Origin: Paraburkholderia fynbosensis
GTDB lineage: Bacteria; Pseudomonadota; Gammaproteobacteria; Burkholderiales; Burkholderiaceae
Direction of reading: 5' to 3'
DNA length: 64,000 bases
Assembly (NCBI RefSeq): GCF_902859935.1
Contig: NZ_CADIKI010000014.1
Span: 124,001-188,000, forward strand
Shown here in pieces: positions 42,571-51,538 of the stretch. The first letter of the stretch is position 1. Each line of letters starts with the position of its first letter. The notes under the pieces were generated by a model, which searched no databases, had not been told where the DNA came from, and saw only the letters and a list, made by a program, of their open reading frames with translations. The position numbers were made by a program, and so were the translations under genes.

Positions 42571-44814
42571 ATGTCCCAGGGATTGCTCGATGCACAGAAT
42601 GGCGCGGGGGCCTCGCAAAGTAGTGTTGCTGGAATGTCGCGCCGCACGTTTCTGAAATTCGGCGTGACGGTCGGCGCGGCGGCCGGAGGCGGCCTGCTGC
42701 TCGGCTTCAGCCTGCCGGCCGCGAGCCAGGATCAGAAGGCCGGTAAATCGGTGGTCGGCGGCGATGCGGTCGAAACGCCGCAAAGCGGCGTGTTCGCGCC
42801 GAACGCATTCATCCAGATCGATACAGCGGGCAAGGTCACGCTCGTGATTCCGAAGGTCGAGATGGGCCAGGGCGTTTATACGTCGATCCCGATGCTGATC
42901 GCCGAAGAACTCGACGTGCCGCTCGATGCGGTCACGCTCGATCACGCGCCGCCCAACGAAAAGCTCTTCATGGACCCGCTGCTCGGCGGCCAGCTCACCG
43001 GCGGTTCGACCTCGATCCGCTTTGCGTGGGAGCCGATGCGCCGCGCCGGCGCGACCGCGCGCATCATGCTGATCGACGCGGCCGCGCAGCAATGGCAGGT
43101 CGACCCGGCGAGCTGCCACGCGCAGGGCGGCCAGGTGATCCATGCGGCCAGCAATCGCAGCATCGGCTATGGCCAGCTCGTGGAGGCCGCGGCCAAACTG
43201 CCCGCGCCGCAGAACGTACCGCTGAAAGAGCCGAAGGATTTCAAGCTGATCGGCACGCCGGTGAAGCGCCTCGATTCGCCGGAAAAGGTGGACGGCACCG
43301 CGCTGTTCGGGCTGGACGTGCGCATGCCGGACATGGTCTACGCGGCGATCGCGAACTGTCCGGTGTTCGGCGGCACGCTGGCGAGCGTCGACGACACTAA
43401 CGCAAAGAAAATCCCCGGCGTGCGGCAGGTCGTCAAGATCGACAACGCGGTGGCGGTGATCGGCGATCACACCTGGGCGGCGCGGCGCGGAGTGCAGGCG
43501 CTCGACATCAAGTGGAACGAAGGCGCGGGCGCGAACCTTTCGATGAAGCAGATCGTCGACGATCTCGCCGACGCCTCGCAACGCAACGGCGCGGTCGCGC
43601 GTAAAGAGGGCGACGTCGGCCAGGCGTTCTCCAACGCGAAGTCGCGCGTCGATGCCGTGTATCAACAACCGTTCCTCGCGCACGCGACGATGGAGCCGAT
43701 CAACTGCACCGTGCACGTGCGCGCCGACGGCTGCGATGTCTGGCTCGGCTCGCAGGTGCCTACGCGCGTGGTGGACGCGGCGGTCGCGGTCACCGGCCTG
43801 CCCGCCGACAAGATCGTCGTGCACAACCATCTGATCGGCGGCGGCTTCGGGCGGCGGCTCGAGTTCGACATGGTCACGCAGGCGGTCAAGATCGGCAAGC
43901 AGGTCTCGACGCCGGTGAAGGTGCTGTGGACGCGCGAGGAAGACATCCAGCACGACATGTACCGGCCGTACTACTACGACAAGATCTCCGCCGGGCTCGA
44001 CGCGAACGGCAAGCCGCTCGCATGGCAGCACCGCATCGTCGGTTCGTCGATCATGGCGCGGTTTGCGCCGCCCGCGTTCAAGAACGGGCTGGACCCGGAC
44101 GCGGTCGAAGTGGCGTCTGACCTGCCGTACGACCTGCCCAATCAGCTGGTCGACTACGTGCGCCAGGAACCGCACGCGGTGCCCACCGCGTTCTGGCGCG
44201 GCGTGGGGCCGACGCGCGGCACGTTCGTGGTGGAGAGCTTCATCGACGAACTCGCCGCGCAGGCGAAGATCGATCCGGTCAAGTACCGTCAGGACCTGCT
44301 GGGCAAAACACCGCGCGCGTTGAACGTGCTCAACGTCGCCACCCAGGCGGCGGGCTGGGGCAGCGCGCTGCCGAAGGGGCAAGGACGGGGCGTGTCGGTA
44401 ATGCACGCGTTCGGCAGCTTCTTTGCAATCGTCGTCGACGTCGCGGTCGATCAGGGTGAAGTCGCGGTCAAGCGCGTCGTGTGTGCGGTCGATTGCGGGA
44501 TGGTCGTCAATCCGAACACGATCGAAGCACAGGTGCAGGGCGGCATCATCTTCGGCATCACGGCGGCGCTCTACAGCGAGATCACGATCAAGGACGGCCG
44601 CGTCGAGCAGAACAACTTCACGGACTACCGCATGCTGCGCATCGACCAGACGCCGCCGATCGACGTGCATATCGTGAAAAGCAGCGAGGCGCCCGGCGGC
44701 ATCGGCGAACCCGGTACCGCGGCGCTCGCGCCCGCGTTGACCAACGCGATTTTCGCGGCCACCGGCAAGCGGCTGCGGCAATTGCCGGTCGGCAGCCAAT
44801 TGCAAACCGCCTGA
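42571..44814 (+). CDS. Molybdenum hydroxylase large subunit (IorB/aldehyde dehydrogenase type)
   Basis: A protein of 747 aa starting at the ATG one base after the small-subunit stop. A Tat signal SRRTFLKFG lies near residues 23-31. The xanthine-oxidase-family molybdopterin parts are visible, with GGGFGRR in the middle and the catalytic Glu in IGEPGTAALAPAL near the C-terminus. There is no FAD subunit gene; instead a cytochrome c gene follows, so electrons go to the respiratory chain. Related three-subunit enzymes oxidise aldehydes, nicotinate or isoquinoline in the periplasm. The substrate is not readable. Confidence 0.92.
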   Translation: MSQGLLDAQNGAGASQSSVAGMSRRTFLKFGVTVGAAAGGGLLLGFSLPAASQDQKAGKSVVGGDAVETPQSGVFAPNAFIQIDTAGKVTLVIPKVEMGQGVYTSIPMLIAEELDVPLDAVTLDHAPPNEKLFMDPLLGGQLTGGSTSIRFAWEPMRRAGATARIMLIDAAAQQWQVDPASCHAQGGQVIHAASNRSIGYGQLVEAAAKLPAPQNVPLKEPKDFKLIGTPVKRLDSPEKVDGTALFGLDVRMPDMVYAAIANCPVFGGTLASVDDTNAKKIPGVRQVVKIDNAVAVIGDHTWAARRGVQALDIKWNEGAGANLSMKQIVDDLADASQRNGAVARKEGDVGQAFSNAKSRVDAVYQQPFLAHATMEPINCTVHVRADGCDVWLGSQVPTRVVDAAVAVTGLPADKIVVHNHLIGGGFGRRLEFDMVTQAVKIGKQVSTPVKVLWTREEDIQHDMYRPYYYDKISAGLDANGKPLAWQHRIVGSSIMARFAPPAFKNGLDPDAVEVASDLPYDLPNQLVDYVRQEPHAVPTAFWRGVGPTRGTFVVESFIDELAAQAKIDPVKYRQDLLGKTPRALNVLNVATQAAGWGSALPKGQGRGVSVMHAFGSFFAIVVDVAVDQGEVAVKRVVCAVDCGMVVNPNTIEAQVQGGIIFGITAALYSEITIKDGRVEQNNFTDYRMLRIDQTPPIDVHIVKSSEAPGGIGEPGTAALAPALTNAIFAATGKRLRQLPVGSQLQTA

Positions 44815-44827
44815 CCGGAGCCCGACG

Positions 44828-46132
44828 ATGAAAAACACACTGAAGGGTTTCAGCGCGGCGCTGTGCGTGGCGCTGCCGTTCATCGCGCAAGCGCCGGCTC
44901 ATGCGGCCGCGCCCACGCCCGCGCATGCGGCGGACCCGGCACTGCTGCAACGCGGCGCCTATCTCGCGAAGATCGGCGATTGCGTGGCCTGTCACACGGC
45001 CCCGAAGGGCAAGCCGTTCGCGGGCGGCTTACCGATGACGACGCCGATGGGGCAGATCTACACCACCAACATCACGCCCGATCCGCAGACCGGTATCGGC
45101 GCCTATACGCTGGAGGACTTTACGCGGGCGATGCGCGAAGGCGTCGCGAAGGACGGTCACAACCTGTACCCGGCAATGCCGTATCCGTCCTACGCGAAGA
45201 TCAACGACGAGGACATGAAGGCGCTCTACACGTTCTTCATGAGCGGCGTTACGCCGGTGCAGCAGGCGAACCGCGAGGCCGACATCAAATGGCCGTTGAA
45301 CATGCGCTGGCCGCTGAAGTTCTGGAACATGGCGTTCCTCGAGAAGGGCGCCTATCAGGACAAGCCGGGCAAGGATGCGGCATGGAATCGCGGCGCGTAT
45401 CTGATTCAGGGCCTCGGGCACTGCGGCTCGTGCCATACGCCGCGCGGCGTCGCGTTTCAGGAGAAGGCGCTCGATGAAAGCGGCAGCGCGTTCCTGACCG
45501 GCGGCCTGCTCGACGGCTGGTTCGCGTCGAACCTGAGCGGCGAGCACAACGTAGGGCTCGGCCGCTGGAACGATGAGGACGTGCACGCGTTCCTGAAGAC
45601 CGGCGCGAATCGCCACGCGTCGGCGTTCGGTTCGATGACCAGCGTGATCAACAACAGCACGCAGCATATGACCGACGCCGACATCGCCGCGATGACGACC
45701 TACCTGAAGTCGCTACCGCCGGCGGGCGGCAGCGGTGCGGTGCCGTATGCGTATGACCCGCAGAAGACGAAGGTGTCGTTGAACCGTCCCGCGAACGATG
45801 CCGGCGCGCGCGTCTATACGGCGTATTGCATGCACTGTCACGGCGCCGACGGACGCGGCTTCGCGCCGATGATGGCGCCGTTGGCCGGCAATCCGAACGT
45901 GCTGGAGAAGGACGCGTCGTCGCTGATCAACGTCACGTTGAACGGCACGGGCGATCTCGTGATCGGCGGCGTGCCCGCGCCGTTCCCGATGCCGAAGTTC
46001 GCGCCGGTCCTCAACGACCAGCAGATCGCCGACGTACTGACCTTCGTGCGGGCCGGCTGGAACAACGACGCGCCGGCGGTGAGTGCGTCCGAAGTGACGA
46101 AGCTGCGCAAGTCGACGCAAGCGGCGCGTTAA
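44828..46132 (+). CDS. Three-haem cytochrome c subunit of the molybdenum hydroxylase
   Basis: A protein of 434 aa with a signal peptide ending APAHAAAP near residue 27 and three c-type haem sites: CVACH near 52, CGSCH near 199 and CMHCH near 334. This is the layout of the cytochrome subunit of alcohol, gluconate and aldehyde dehydrogenases. It follows the large subunit by 13 bases and passes electrons from the hydroxylase to quinone or oxidase. An intrinsic terminator follows. Confidence 0.93.
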   Translation: MKNTLKGFSAALCVALPFIAQAPAHAAAPTPAHAADPALLQRGAYLAKIGDCVACHTAPKGKPFAGGLPMTTPMGQIYTTNITPDPQTGIGAYTLEDFTRAMREGVAKDGHNLYPAMPYPSYAKINDEDMKALYTFFMSGVTPVQQANREADIKWPLNMRWPLKFWNMAFLEKGAYQDKPGKDAAWNRGAYLIQGLGHCGSCHTPRGVAFQEKALDESGSAFLTGGLLDGWFASNLSGEHNVGLGRWNDEDVHAFLKTGANRHASAFGSMTSVINNSTQHMTDADIAAMTTYLKSLPPAGGSGAVPYAYDPQKTKVSLNRPANDAGARVYTAYCMHCHGADGRGFAPMMAPLAGNPNVLEKDASSLINVTLNGTGDLVIGGVPAPFPMPKFAPVLNDQQIADVLTFVRAGWNNDAPAVSASEVTKLRKSTQAAR

Positions 46133-46174
46133 GCTTCGGTGCGGCGGGGGCGATCACCCGCCGCAATCGACAAA

Positions 46175-46211
46175 AAAAGCGGCAACCGTGGTTTGCGCGG
46201 TTGCCGCTTTT
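46175..46211. terminator. Bidirectional intrinsic terminator
   Basis: A perfect 14-bp stem (46175-46188 with 46198-46211) and a nine-base loop. The stem ends AAAA on one side and TTTT on the other, so it works in both directions between the convergent cytochrome gene and the amino-acid permease gene. Confidence 0.9.
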
Positions 46212-46252
46212 CTATTGGCGCGGCGCGGGACTCGCGGGGCGCGCCGCCAGTG

Positions 46253-46909
46253 TCAGCGATGCTGCCCGATCTTCTGGCGCTTTTCGAGCACGCGTGCGTA
46301 CCACGTCAACGGGAAGCACATCGCGAAGTAAATCATCGCGACCATGCCGTAGATCGGGAATGGGCGGAATGCGGCGTTGGTGATCATGGTGCCGGTCTTG
46401 GTCAGTTCGGTGAAGCCGATGATCGACGCGAGCGCGGTGCTCTTCACCACCTGCACGAGAAAACCGACCGTCGGCGCGACGGCGATCTTGCGCGCCTGCG
46501 GCCACACGATATAGCGCAACTGCTGGCTGAACGTCATGCCGAGACTCGCGCCCGCGGCCCACTGGCCGCGCGGCACCGCTTCGACGCAGCCGCGCCAGAT
46601 GTCGACCAGATACGCGCTCGTGTAAAGCGTCAACGTGACGGTCGCCGCGACCCAGGGCGATACATCGACGCCGAGCAAAGGCAAGCCGAAGAAGGCGAGA
46701 AACAACTGCATCAGCAGTGGCGTGCCCTGAAACACTTCCACGTACAGCACGACGATGCGGCGCAGCCACCCGATCGGCGACACGCGCATCGCGAGCAACA
46801 GCAGCCCGACCACGCCGCCGCCGACGAACGCGATCAACGACAGCAAGAGCGTCCAGCGGGCGGCGAGCAACAGATTGCGGGCAATGTCCCACAGCGTGAA
46901 TTCGATCAT
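46253..46909 (-). CDS. Polar amino-acid ABC importer permease 2
   Basis: A permease of 218 aa from the ATG at 46909, two bases after the stop of permease 1. It has about five helices and the HisM/GlnP-type coupling loop GASLGMTFSQQLRYIVWPQARKIAVAPTVGFLVQVVKSTALASI in parts. It forms a heterodimer with permease 1. It is the last gene of the row and ends at the bidirectional terminator. Confidence 0.9.
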   Translation of the reverse strand: MIEFTLWDIARNLLLAARWTLLLSLIAFVGGGVVGLLLLAMRVSPIGWLRRIVVLYVEVFQGTPLLMQLFLAFFGLPLLGVDVSPWVAATVTLTLYTSAYLVDIWRGCVEAVPRGQWAAGASLGMTFSQQLRYIVWPQARKIAVAPTVGFLVQVVKSTALASIIGFTELTKTGTMITNAAFRPFPIYGMVAMIYFAMCFPLTWYARVLEKRQKIGQHR

Positions 46910-46911
46910 GA

Positions 46912-47658
46912 TCAGCGCTCCGTCGGCACGGTGCGGGCGCCGCGCCACATCAGGCGGCTGCGCCAGCTACGCGGCGCAGTGTCGTTGCCGCGCGCGGTGC
47001 GGCCCGCGAACAGGCCGCGTCCAAAACGGTTGATGAGTTGCCGCAACACGATCGACATCAGCAGATAGACCACGGTGATGATCACGTAGCTCTCGAACGA
47101 GCGGAAGTTGCGCGACTGGATGAAGTTGGCCGCGTAGGTCAGATCGGGCACCGAGATCTGCGACACCACCGCCGAGCCGAGCATCACGATCAGCACCTGG
47201 CTCAGCAGCGCGGGGAACACGTTGGCGATCGCCTGCGGCAGCACGACATGGCGGAACACCTGCCGTCCGTGCAGGCCGAGCGCCTCGGCCGCCTGCACCT
47301 GGCCGCGCGGAATCGAATCGATGCCGGCGCGCACGATCTCGATTGCGTACGCGCCGAGGTTGACGGTCATCGCCAGAATCGCGGCCTGGATTTCGTCGAT
47401 GTGAATGCCGAGACTCGGCAAGCCGAAGAACACGAAGAACAACTGCACGATGAACGGCGTATTGCGGATCAGTTCGACATAGCTCGCCACCAGCCAGCGC
47501 GCCCACTTCGGCCCCGCCACCGCGATGCTCGCCCCGCCGATCCCGACGAGGCCGCCGAGCACGGTGGAGACGGCGGTGAGCCCCAACGTGACGGCGGCGC
47601 CGCGCACGAGCATCCCCGCATAGAGGTCGAAGCCGCTGAAATCGAACGCATAGGTCAT
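46912..47658 (-). CDS. Polar amino-acid ABC importer permease 1
   Basis: A permease of 248 aa, also of the HisQ/HisM family. It has the segment FIVQLFFVFFGLPSLGI and the coupling loop EALGLHGRQVFRHVVLPQAIANVFPALLSQ in parts. It starts 42 bases after the binding protein gene. No PAAT-type ATPase gene is adjacent. Confidence 0.9.
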   Translation of the reverse strand: MTYAFDFSGFDLYAGMLVRGAAVTLGLTAVSTVLGGLVGIGGASIAVAGPKWARWLVASYVELIRNTPFIVQLFFVFFGLPSLGIHIDEIQAAILAMTVNLGAYAIEIVRAGIDSIPRGQVQAAEALGLHGRQVFRHVVLPQAIANVFPALLSQVLIVMLGSAVVSQISVPDLTYAANFIQSRNFRSFESYVIITVVYLLMSIVLRQLINRFGRGLFAGRTARGNDTAPRSWRSRLMWRGARTVPTER

Positions 47659-47700
47659 GAGGTGGCGCTCATCGTGATGTCGAAACTCCGCGCAAATGGT

Positions 47701-48525
47701 TTAGAGGTCGGCGGGCAGCGGCGCGCGCAGCCATTTCTGCGAAATCGCGTTCATCGTGCCGTCCTTGCGCGCCTTGGCAATCGTCTCGTCGACTTTCTGC
47801 TTCAGACGCGGCTCGTTCTTGTTCAGGCCGACGTGATCCGGCGAGCTGAACAGCGAGAACTTCTGCTCCGGATCGTTCGCCGGGTGACGCGCGAGAATCG
47901 TCGCGCCCACGTCGTTGCCGACCACCATCAACTGTACCTGACCAGAAAGAAACGCCGAAATTGCGCCGTTCGGATCGTCGAAACGTTTTATGGTGGCGCT
48001 GGGCGGCGCGATCTTCGTCACGCTCAGGTCTTCGAGCGTGCCGCGCGCGACCGAGATCGATTTGCCCGCGAGGTCCGCGGCGCTCTTCACCGGCAGCGCC
48101 TTCGGGCCAAACACCGCGAGGTAGTACGGCGCGTACGGTTGCGAGAAGTCGATCACCTTTTCGCGCTCGGGCGTCTGGCCGACCGACAGCAGCATGTCGG
48201 CCTTGTGGTCGGCGAGGTAGGCCATGCGGTTGTCGCCGGTCACCTGCACGAGTTCGACCTTGGCGTTGAGCGTCTTGCCGATCAGGTTCGCGACGTCGAT
48301 GTCGTAGCCCATCGGCTTCATGTCCGGACCGATCGAGCCGAACGGCGGATAGTCCTCGAACACGCCGATGCGCACCGTGCCCGACTTCGCGATGTTGTCG
48401 AGGGCGTCGGCATGTGCGGCCGACGGCAACGCGCACAGCGCGCCGGCGGCGGTGAAGGCGAGCGTCGCGGCGAGCGTGGCGAACACGCGGCGGGTGGTCG
48501 AGCGGGCAACGGGGCGCTGGTTCAT
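47701..48525 (-). CDS. Polar amino-acid ABC importer binding protein
   Basis: A protein of 274 aa with a signal peptide ending PSAAHADAL near residue 39. The mature part is the SBP_bac_3 fold: GTVRIGVFEDYPPFGSIGPDMKPMGYDIDVANLIGKTL in parts and a typical VSVGQTPEREKVIDFS. Ligand may be an amino acid or opine; the sequence does not say which. Confidence 0.9.
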   Translation of the reverse strand: MNQRPVARSTTRRVFATLAATLAFTAAGALCALPSAAHADALDNIAKSGTVRIGVFEDYPPFGSIGPDMKPMGYDIDVANLIGKTLNAKVELVQVTGDNRMAYLADHKADMLLSVGQTPEREKVIDFSQPYAPYYLAVFGPKALPVKSAADLAGKSISVARGTLEDLSVTKIAPPSATIKRFDDPNGAISAFLSGQVQLMVVGNDVGATILARHPANDPEQKFSLFSSPDHVGLNKNEPRLKQKVDETIAKARKDGTMNAISQKWLRAPLPADL

Positions 48526-48601
48526 GATGTGTCCTCTGTCGAAAGCGTGTGATGCGTTGATGTTGGAATGGGTGGCGGCAAGCGGCCCGGCGCGTGTGTA
48601 C

Positions 48602-49672
48602 TCAGTGCGCGGCGATCAGCTTGCACGCGTGCGGTGGCAATTCCGCGAACACCCGCAGGCCGGGCGCGAGCCCCGGTGTTTCGCGCGGCGTGGTCGCGGC
48701 GGTCAGCGTGAAGCCCGCGCAGTCGATGGTCGCTTCGAGCGACGCACCCACGTCGCGAATGAACGTGACGGTTCCAGCGAGCCGGTTGGGGGAGACGTCG
48801 TCGGCTGCCGACGTGGGCTTCACGCAGATGTCTTCAGGCCGGATCAGCAACCGCAAGCCGGCGCTGGACTCCGGCACGCGCGCGCCCGGTGCGAGCGCGA
48901 TGCGCCGGCCGCCCGGCAGGCGCACGCTGCCGGCGCCATCGTACGAGACCGGCAGGATATTGCCGAGCCCGATGAAGTCGGCCACGAACTCGCTGACCGG
49001 CTCGCGATAGATGTCGAGCGGCTTGCCGACCTGCGCGATGCGGCCTTTTTCCATCACGACGATTTCATCGGCCATCGTCATCGCTTCGCGCTGGTCGTGC
49101 GTGACCATGATCGTCGTGATGCCGAGGCGCTGCTGCAGCAGGCGGATTTCGACCTGCATCGCCTCGCGCAGCTTGGCGTCGAGCGCGGAGAGCGGCTCAT
49201 CGAGCAGCAGCAGTTTCGGCTGCGAGGCGATCGCGCGCGCAATTGCCACGCGCTGGCGCTGTCCGCCCGAGAGTTGCGTGACCGGCCGGTTCGCCATATG
49301 CGGCAGCTGGATCAGCTCCAGCAGTTCGGCGACGCGGCGCGTCTGCTGATCCTTCGCCGTCTTGCGCAGCTTGAGCGGATACGCGACGTTCTGCGCGACC
49401 GTCATGTGCGGAAACAGCGCGAGCGACTGGAACACCATACCGAAGTCGCGCTGGTTGGCCGGCAAACGCGTGATGTCGCGGCCGGCGAACTGGATGCTGC
49501 CCGAACTCGGCGTTTCGAGGCCGGCGATCATCCGCAGCAGCGTGGTCTTGCCGCAGCCGGACGGGCCGAGAAAGCACACCAGCTTGCCGTCGGGCACGCT
49601 CAGATCGACGTTGTCGACGGCGTGCGCCGCGCCGAAGCGGCGGGTCACGGCCTGCAAGGTCAGATGGGTCAT
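48602..49672 (-). CDS. ABC importer ATPase, polyamine/iron/2-aminoethylphosphonate type
   Basis: An ATPase of 356 aa from the ATG at 49672. Walker A FLGPSGCGKTTLLR, signature QLSGGQRQRVAIARA, Walker B LLLLDEPLSALD and switch TIMVTHDQREAM are present. The C-terminal ~110 residues are a TOBE regulatory domain, as in PotA. It belongs to the importer encoded by the three genes upstream, and it is the only ATPase in this seven-gene row. Confidence 0.92.
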   Translation of the reverse strand: MTHLTLQAVTRRFGAAHAVDNVDLSVPDGKLVCFLGPSGCGKTTLLRMIAGLETPSSGSIQFAGRDITRLPANQRDFGMVFQSLALFPHMTVAQNVAYPLKLRKTAKDQQTRRVAELLELIQLPHMANRPVTQLSGGQRQRVAIARAIASQPKLLLLDEPLSALDAKLREAMQVEIRLLQQRLGITTIMVTHDQREAMTMADEIVVMEKGRIAQVGKPLDIYREPVSEFVADFIGLGNILPVSYDGAGSVRLPGGRRIALAPGARVPESSAGLRLLIRPEDICVKPTSAADDVSPNRLAGTVTFIRDVGASLEATIDCAGFTLTAATTPRETPGLAPGLRVFAELPPHACKLIAAH

Positions 49673-49706
49673 CGGAGGCTCCAGCAAAGTGACGTCGGGC
49701 GTGCGT

Positions 49707-50579
49707 TCACAGTGCGACCCCTTCGTCGCCGATCAGCTTTTCGAGCAGCCAGATCAGCGCGAAGTCGATCGCGACGATGACGACGGCGAAACAGAACACG
49801 GTCGGATCGAGCGATGACACCGTGCGGCTGTAGAGCCACACCGGCAGCGTCATCGTATCGATGCCATACAGGAAGAAGGTCACGGTGAACTCGTTGAACG
49901 AGACGATGAACGCGAACAGCATGCCGGCGAGAATGCCGGGGCGCATCAGCGGCAGGATCACGTCGACGAGCGCGCGGCCGGGGCTTGCGCCCATCACGCA
50001 GGCGGCCTCCTCGAACTCCGGGCCGATCGACGCGACCGACGCCGCGCAATTTTTCACGGTGAACGGCAGCGCCAGAATTACATGCGCGATGATCAGCCGG
50101 AACACGCCGAGTTCGACCGGCAGCACGTTGAACACCAGCAGCAGCGACAGCCCGAGCATCACCAGCGGATAGACGAGCGGCAGCGCGACCAGCTGTTCGA
50201 CCGCGGGTTTGCCGCGAAAGCGGTAGCGGCTCAGTGCGTAGGCGGCCGGCACCGAGACGAGCGTGGCGATCAGCATCGTCGAGAGCGCGACGACGAGACT
50301 CGTGGTCAGCGCCGCGCCCATCGACAGTGAGTCGCTCGCATCTGGCGACACGAAGCTGTGCCACGCGGCGCGATACCAGTGCAGGCCGAACGCGGGCGGC
50401 GGAAATTCGAGCGTGTCGGCCGCGCTAAACGACATCGTGATCATCGTGAGGATCGGCAGCGCGGCGAGGAACAGCACGAGCGCGGCGAGCAGGGCGGTGG
50501 CGCGGCCGAGCTGGCCGGGCATCGTGTCCGGCAGACGCGGTAGGAACGCGAAACGCGCAGTGGGCAGCGGCGTGCTCAT
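49707..50579 (-). CDS. Polyamine-type ABC importer permease (PotC-like)
   Basis: A permease of 290 aa with six helices and the coupling loop EEAACVMGASPGRALVDVILPLMRPGI in parts. It starts in a four-base ATGA overlap with the PotB-like gene and lies 34 bases before the ATPase gene. It pairs with the PotB-like permease. Confidence 0.9.
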   Translation of the reverse strand: MSTPLPTARFAFLPRLPDTMPGQLGRATALLAALVLFLAALPILTMITMSFSAADTLEFPPPAFGLHWYRAAWHSFVSPDASDSLSMGAALTTSLVVALSTMLIATLVSVPAAYALSRYRFRGKPAVEQLVALPLVYPLVMLGLSLLLVFNVLPVELGVFRLIIAHVILALPFTVKNCAASVASIGPEFEEAACVMGASPGRALVDVILPLMRPGILAGMLFAFIVSFNEFTVTFFLYGIDTMTLPVWLYSRTVSSLDPTVFCFAVVIVAIDFALIWLLEKLIGDEGVAL

Positions 50580-51538
50580 GCGTGGGACTCCCCTGAGAAA
50601 CGCTGGGTGCGCCGCACGAGGCGCTGCGACAGCGCCATCACCGCGAGCGTGGCGATCATCAGCACGACGCCCGAGGCGGACGCCGCCGGCCAGTTGAGCA
50701 ACGGCGCGACCTGGTCGTGGACCAGCACGGCGAGCATCGGCACGCGCCGTCCGCCGAGCAGCAGCGGCACGGCGAACGCGCTCGCGTTGTAGGCGAACAC
50801 CAGCAGCGCGCCCGACACGAGGCCGGGCATCGCCAGCGGCAAGAGCACATGACGCAGCGTTTGCCAGCGCGTCGCGCCGAGCGTCGCGGCGGCTTCCTCA
50901 TAGGAGATCGAGACCGCGCGCATCGCGCTAGAGAGCGGCAGCACGGCAAGCGGAAACGCGGTCTGGATCAGGCCGAGCAACACGCCATGTTCGCGATACA
51001 GCCACATCACCGGACGCTCGACGAGGCCGCTCGCGAGCAGCGCGTGATTGAGCAGACCCGCCGGCCCGAGAATGATCAGCCAGCCATAGCCTTGCAGCAG
51101 CAGATTGACGAGCAGCGGCAGCAGCACGCCAGCGAGCAGCAACCGGCGCGCGAGCCGCGACTTCGTGCGCGCCATGGCCAGCGCGACGGGAATTGCCAGT
51201 GCGACCGCGCAGAGCATGCTTTGGAACGCGAGCCGCAAGGTGAGCCACAGCGATTTCATGAAATAGCCGTCGAGCAGGTCCGCGTAGTTTTGCAGCGTGA
51301 AGCCGCGCCATTCATGGCCCGGCGTGCCGAAGCTCATGCGCAACACAACCAGCGCGGCCGCGCCGAGCAACGCGAGAAACAGCAGGATCGGCGTGAGCAG
51401 CAGCCACGGCCGCGCCTTCGCCATGGCGGTGGCGGCGGGTTGCTCGGGACCGCTGAAGCCGGCACCGGGCGTCGCCTCCAAAGCCGGCCCCGATGCCGCC
51501 GAAGCACGCCGCGAAAAGCGCGCGAGCATCGCAGTCAT
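50576..51538 (-). CDS. Polyamine-type ABC importer permease (PotB-like)
   Basis: A permease of 320 aa starting at an ATG in a four-base overlap with the binding protein stop. The first ~40 residues are a polar extension, then six helices. The coupling loop is EEAAATLGATRWQTLRHVLLPLAMPGL in parts. Overlaps on both ends show tight coupling with its neighbours. Confidence 0.9.
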   Translation of the reverse strand: MTAMLARFSRRASAASGPALEATPGAGFSGPEQPAATAMAKARPWLLLTPILLFLALLGAAALVVLRMSFGTPGHEWRGFTLQNYADLLDGYFMKSLWLTLRLAFQSMLCAVALAIPVALAMARTKSRLARRLLLAGVLLPLLVNLLLQGYGWLIILGPAGLLNHALLASGLVERPVMWLYREHGVLLGLIQTAFPLAVLPLSSAMRAVSISYEEAAATLGATRWQTLRHVLLPLAMPGLVSGALLVFAYNASAFAVPLLLGGRRVPMLAVLVHDQVAPLLNWPAASASGVVLMIATLAVMALSQRLVRRTQRFSGESHA

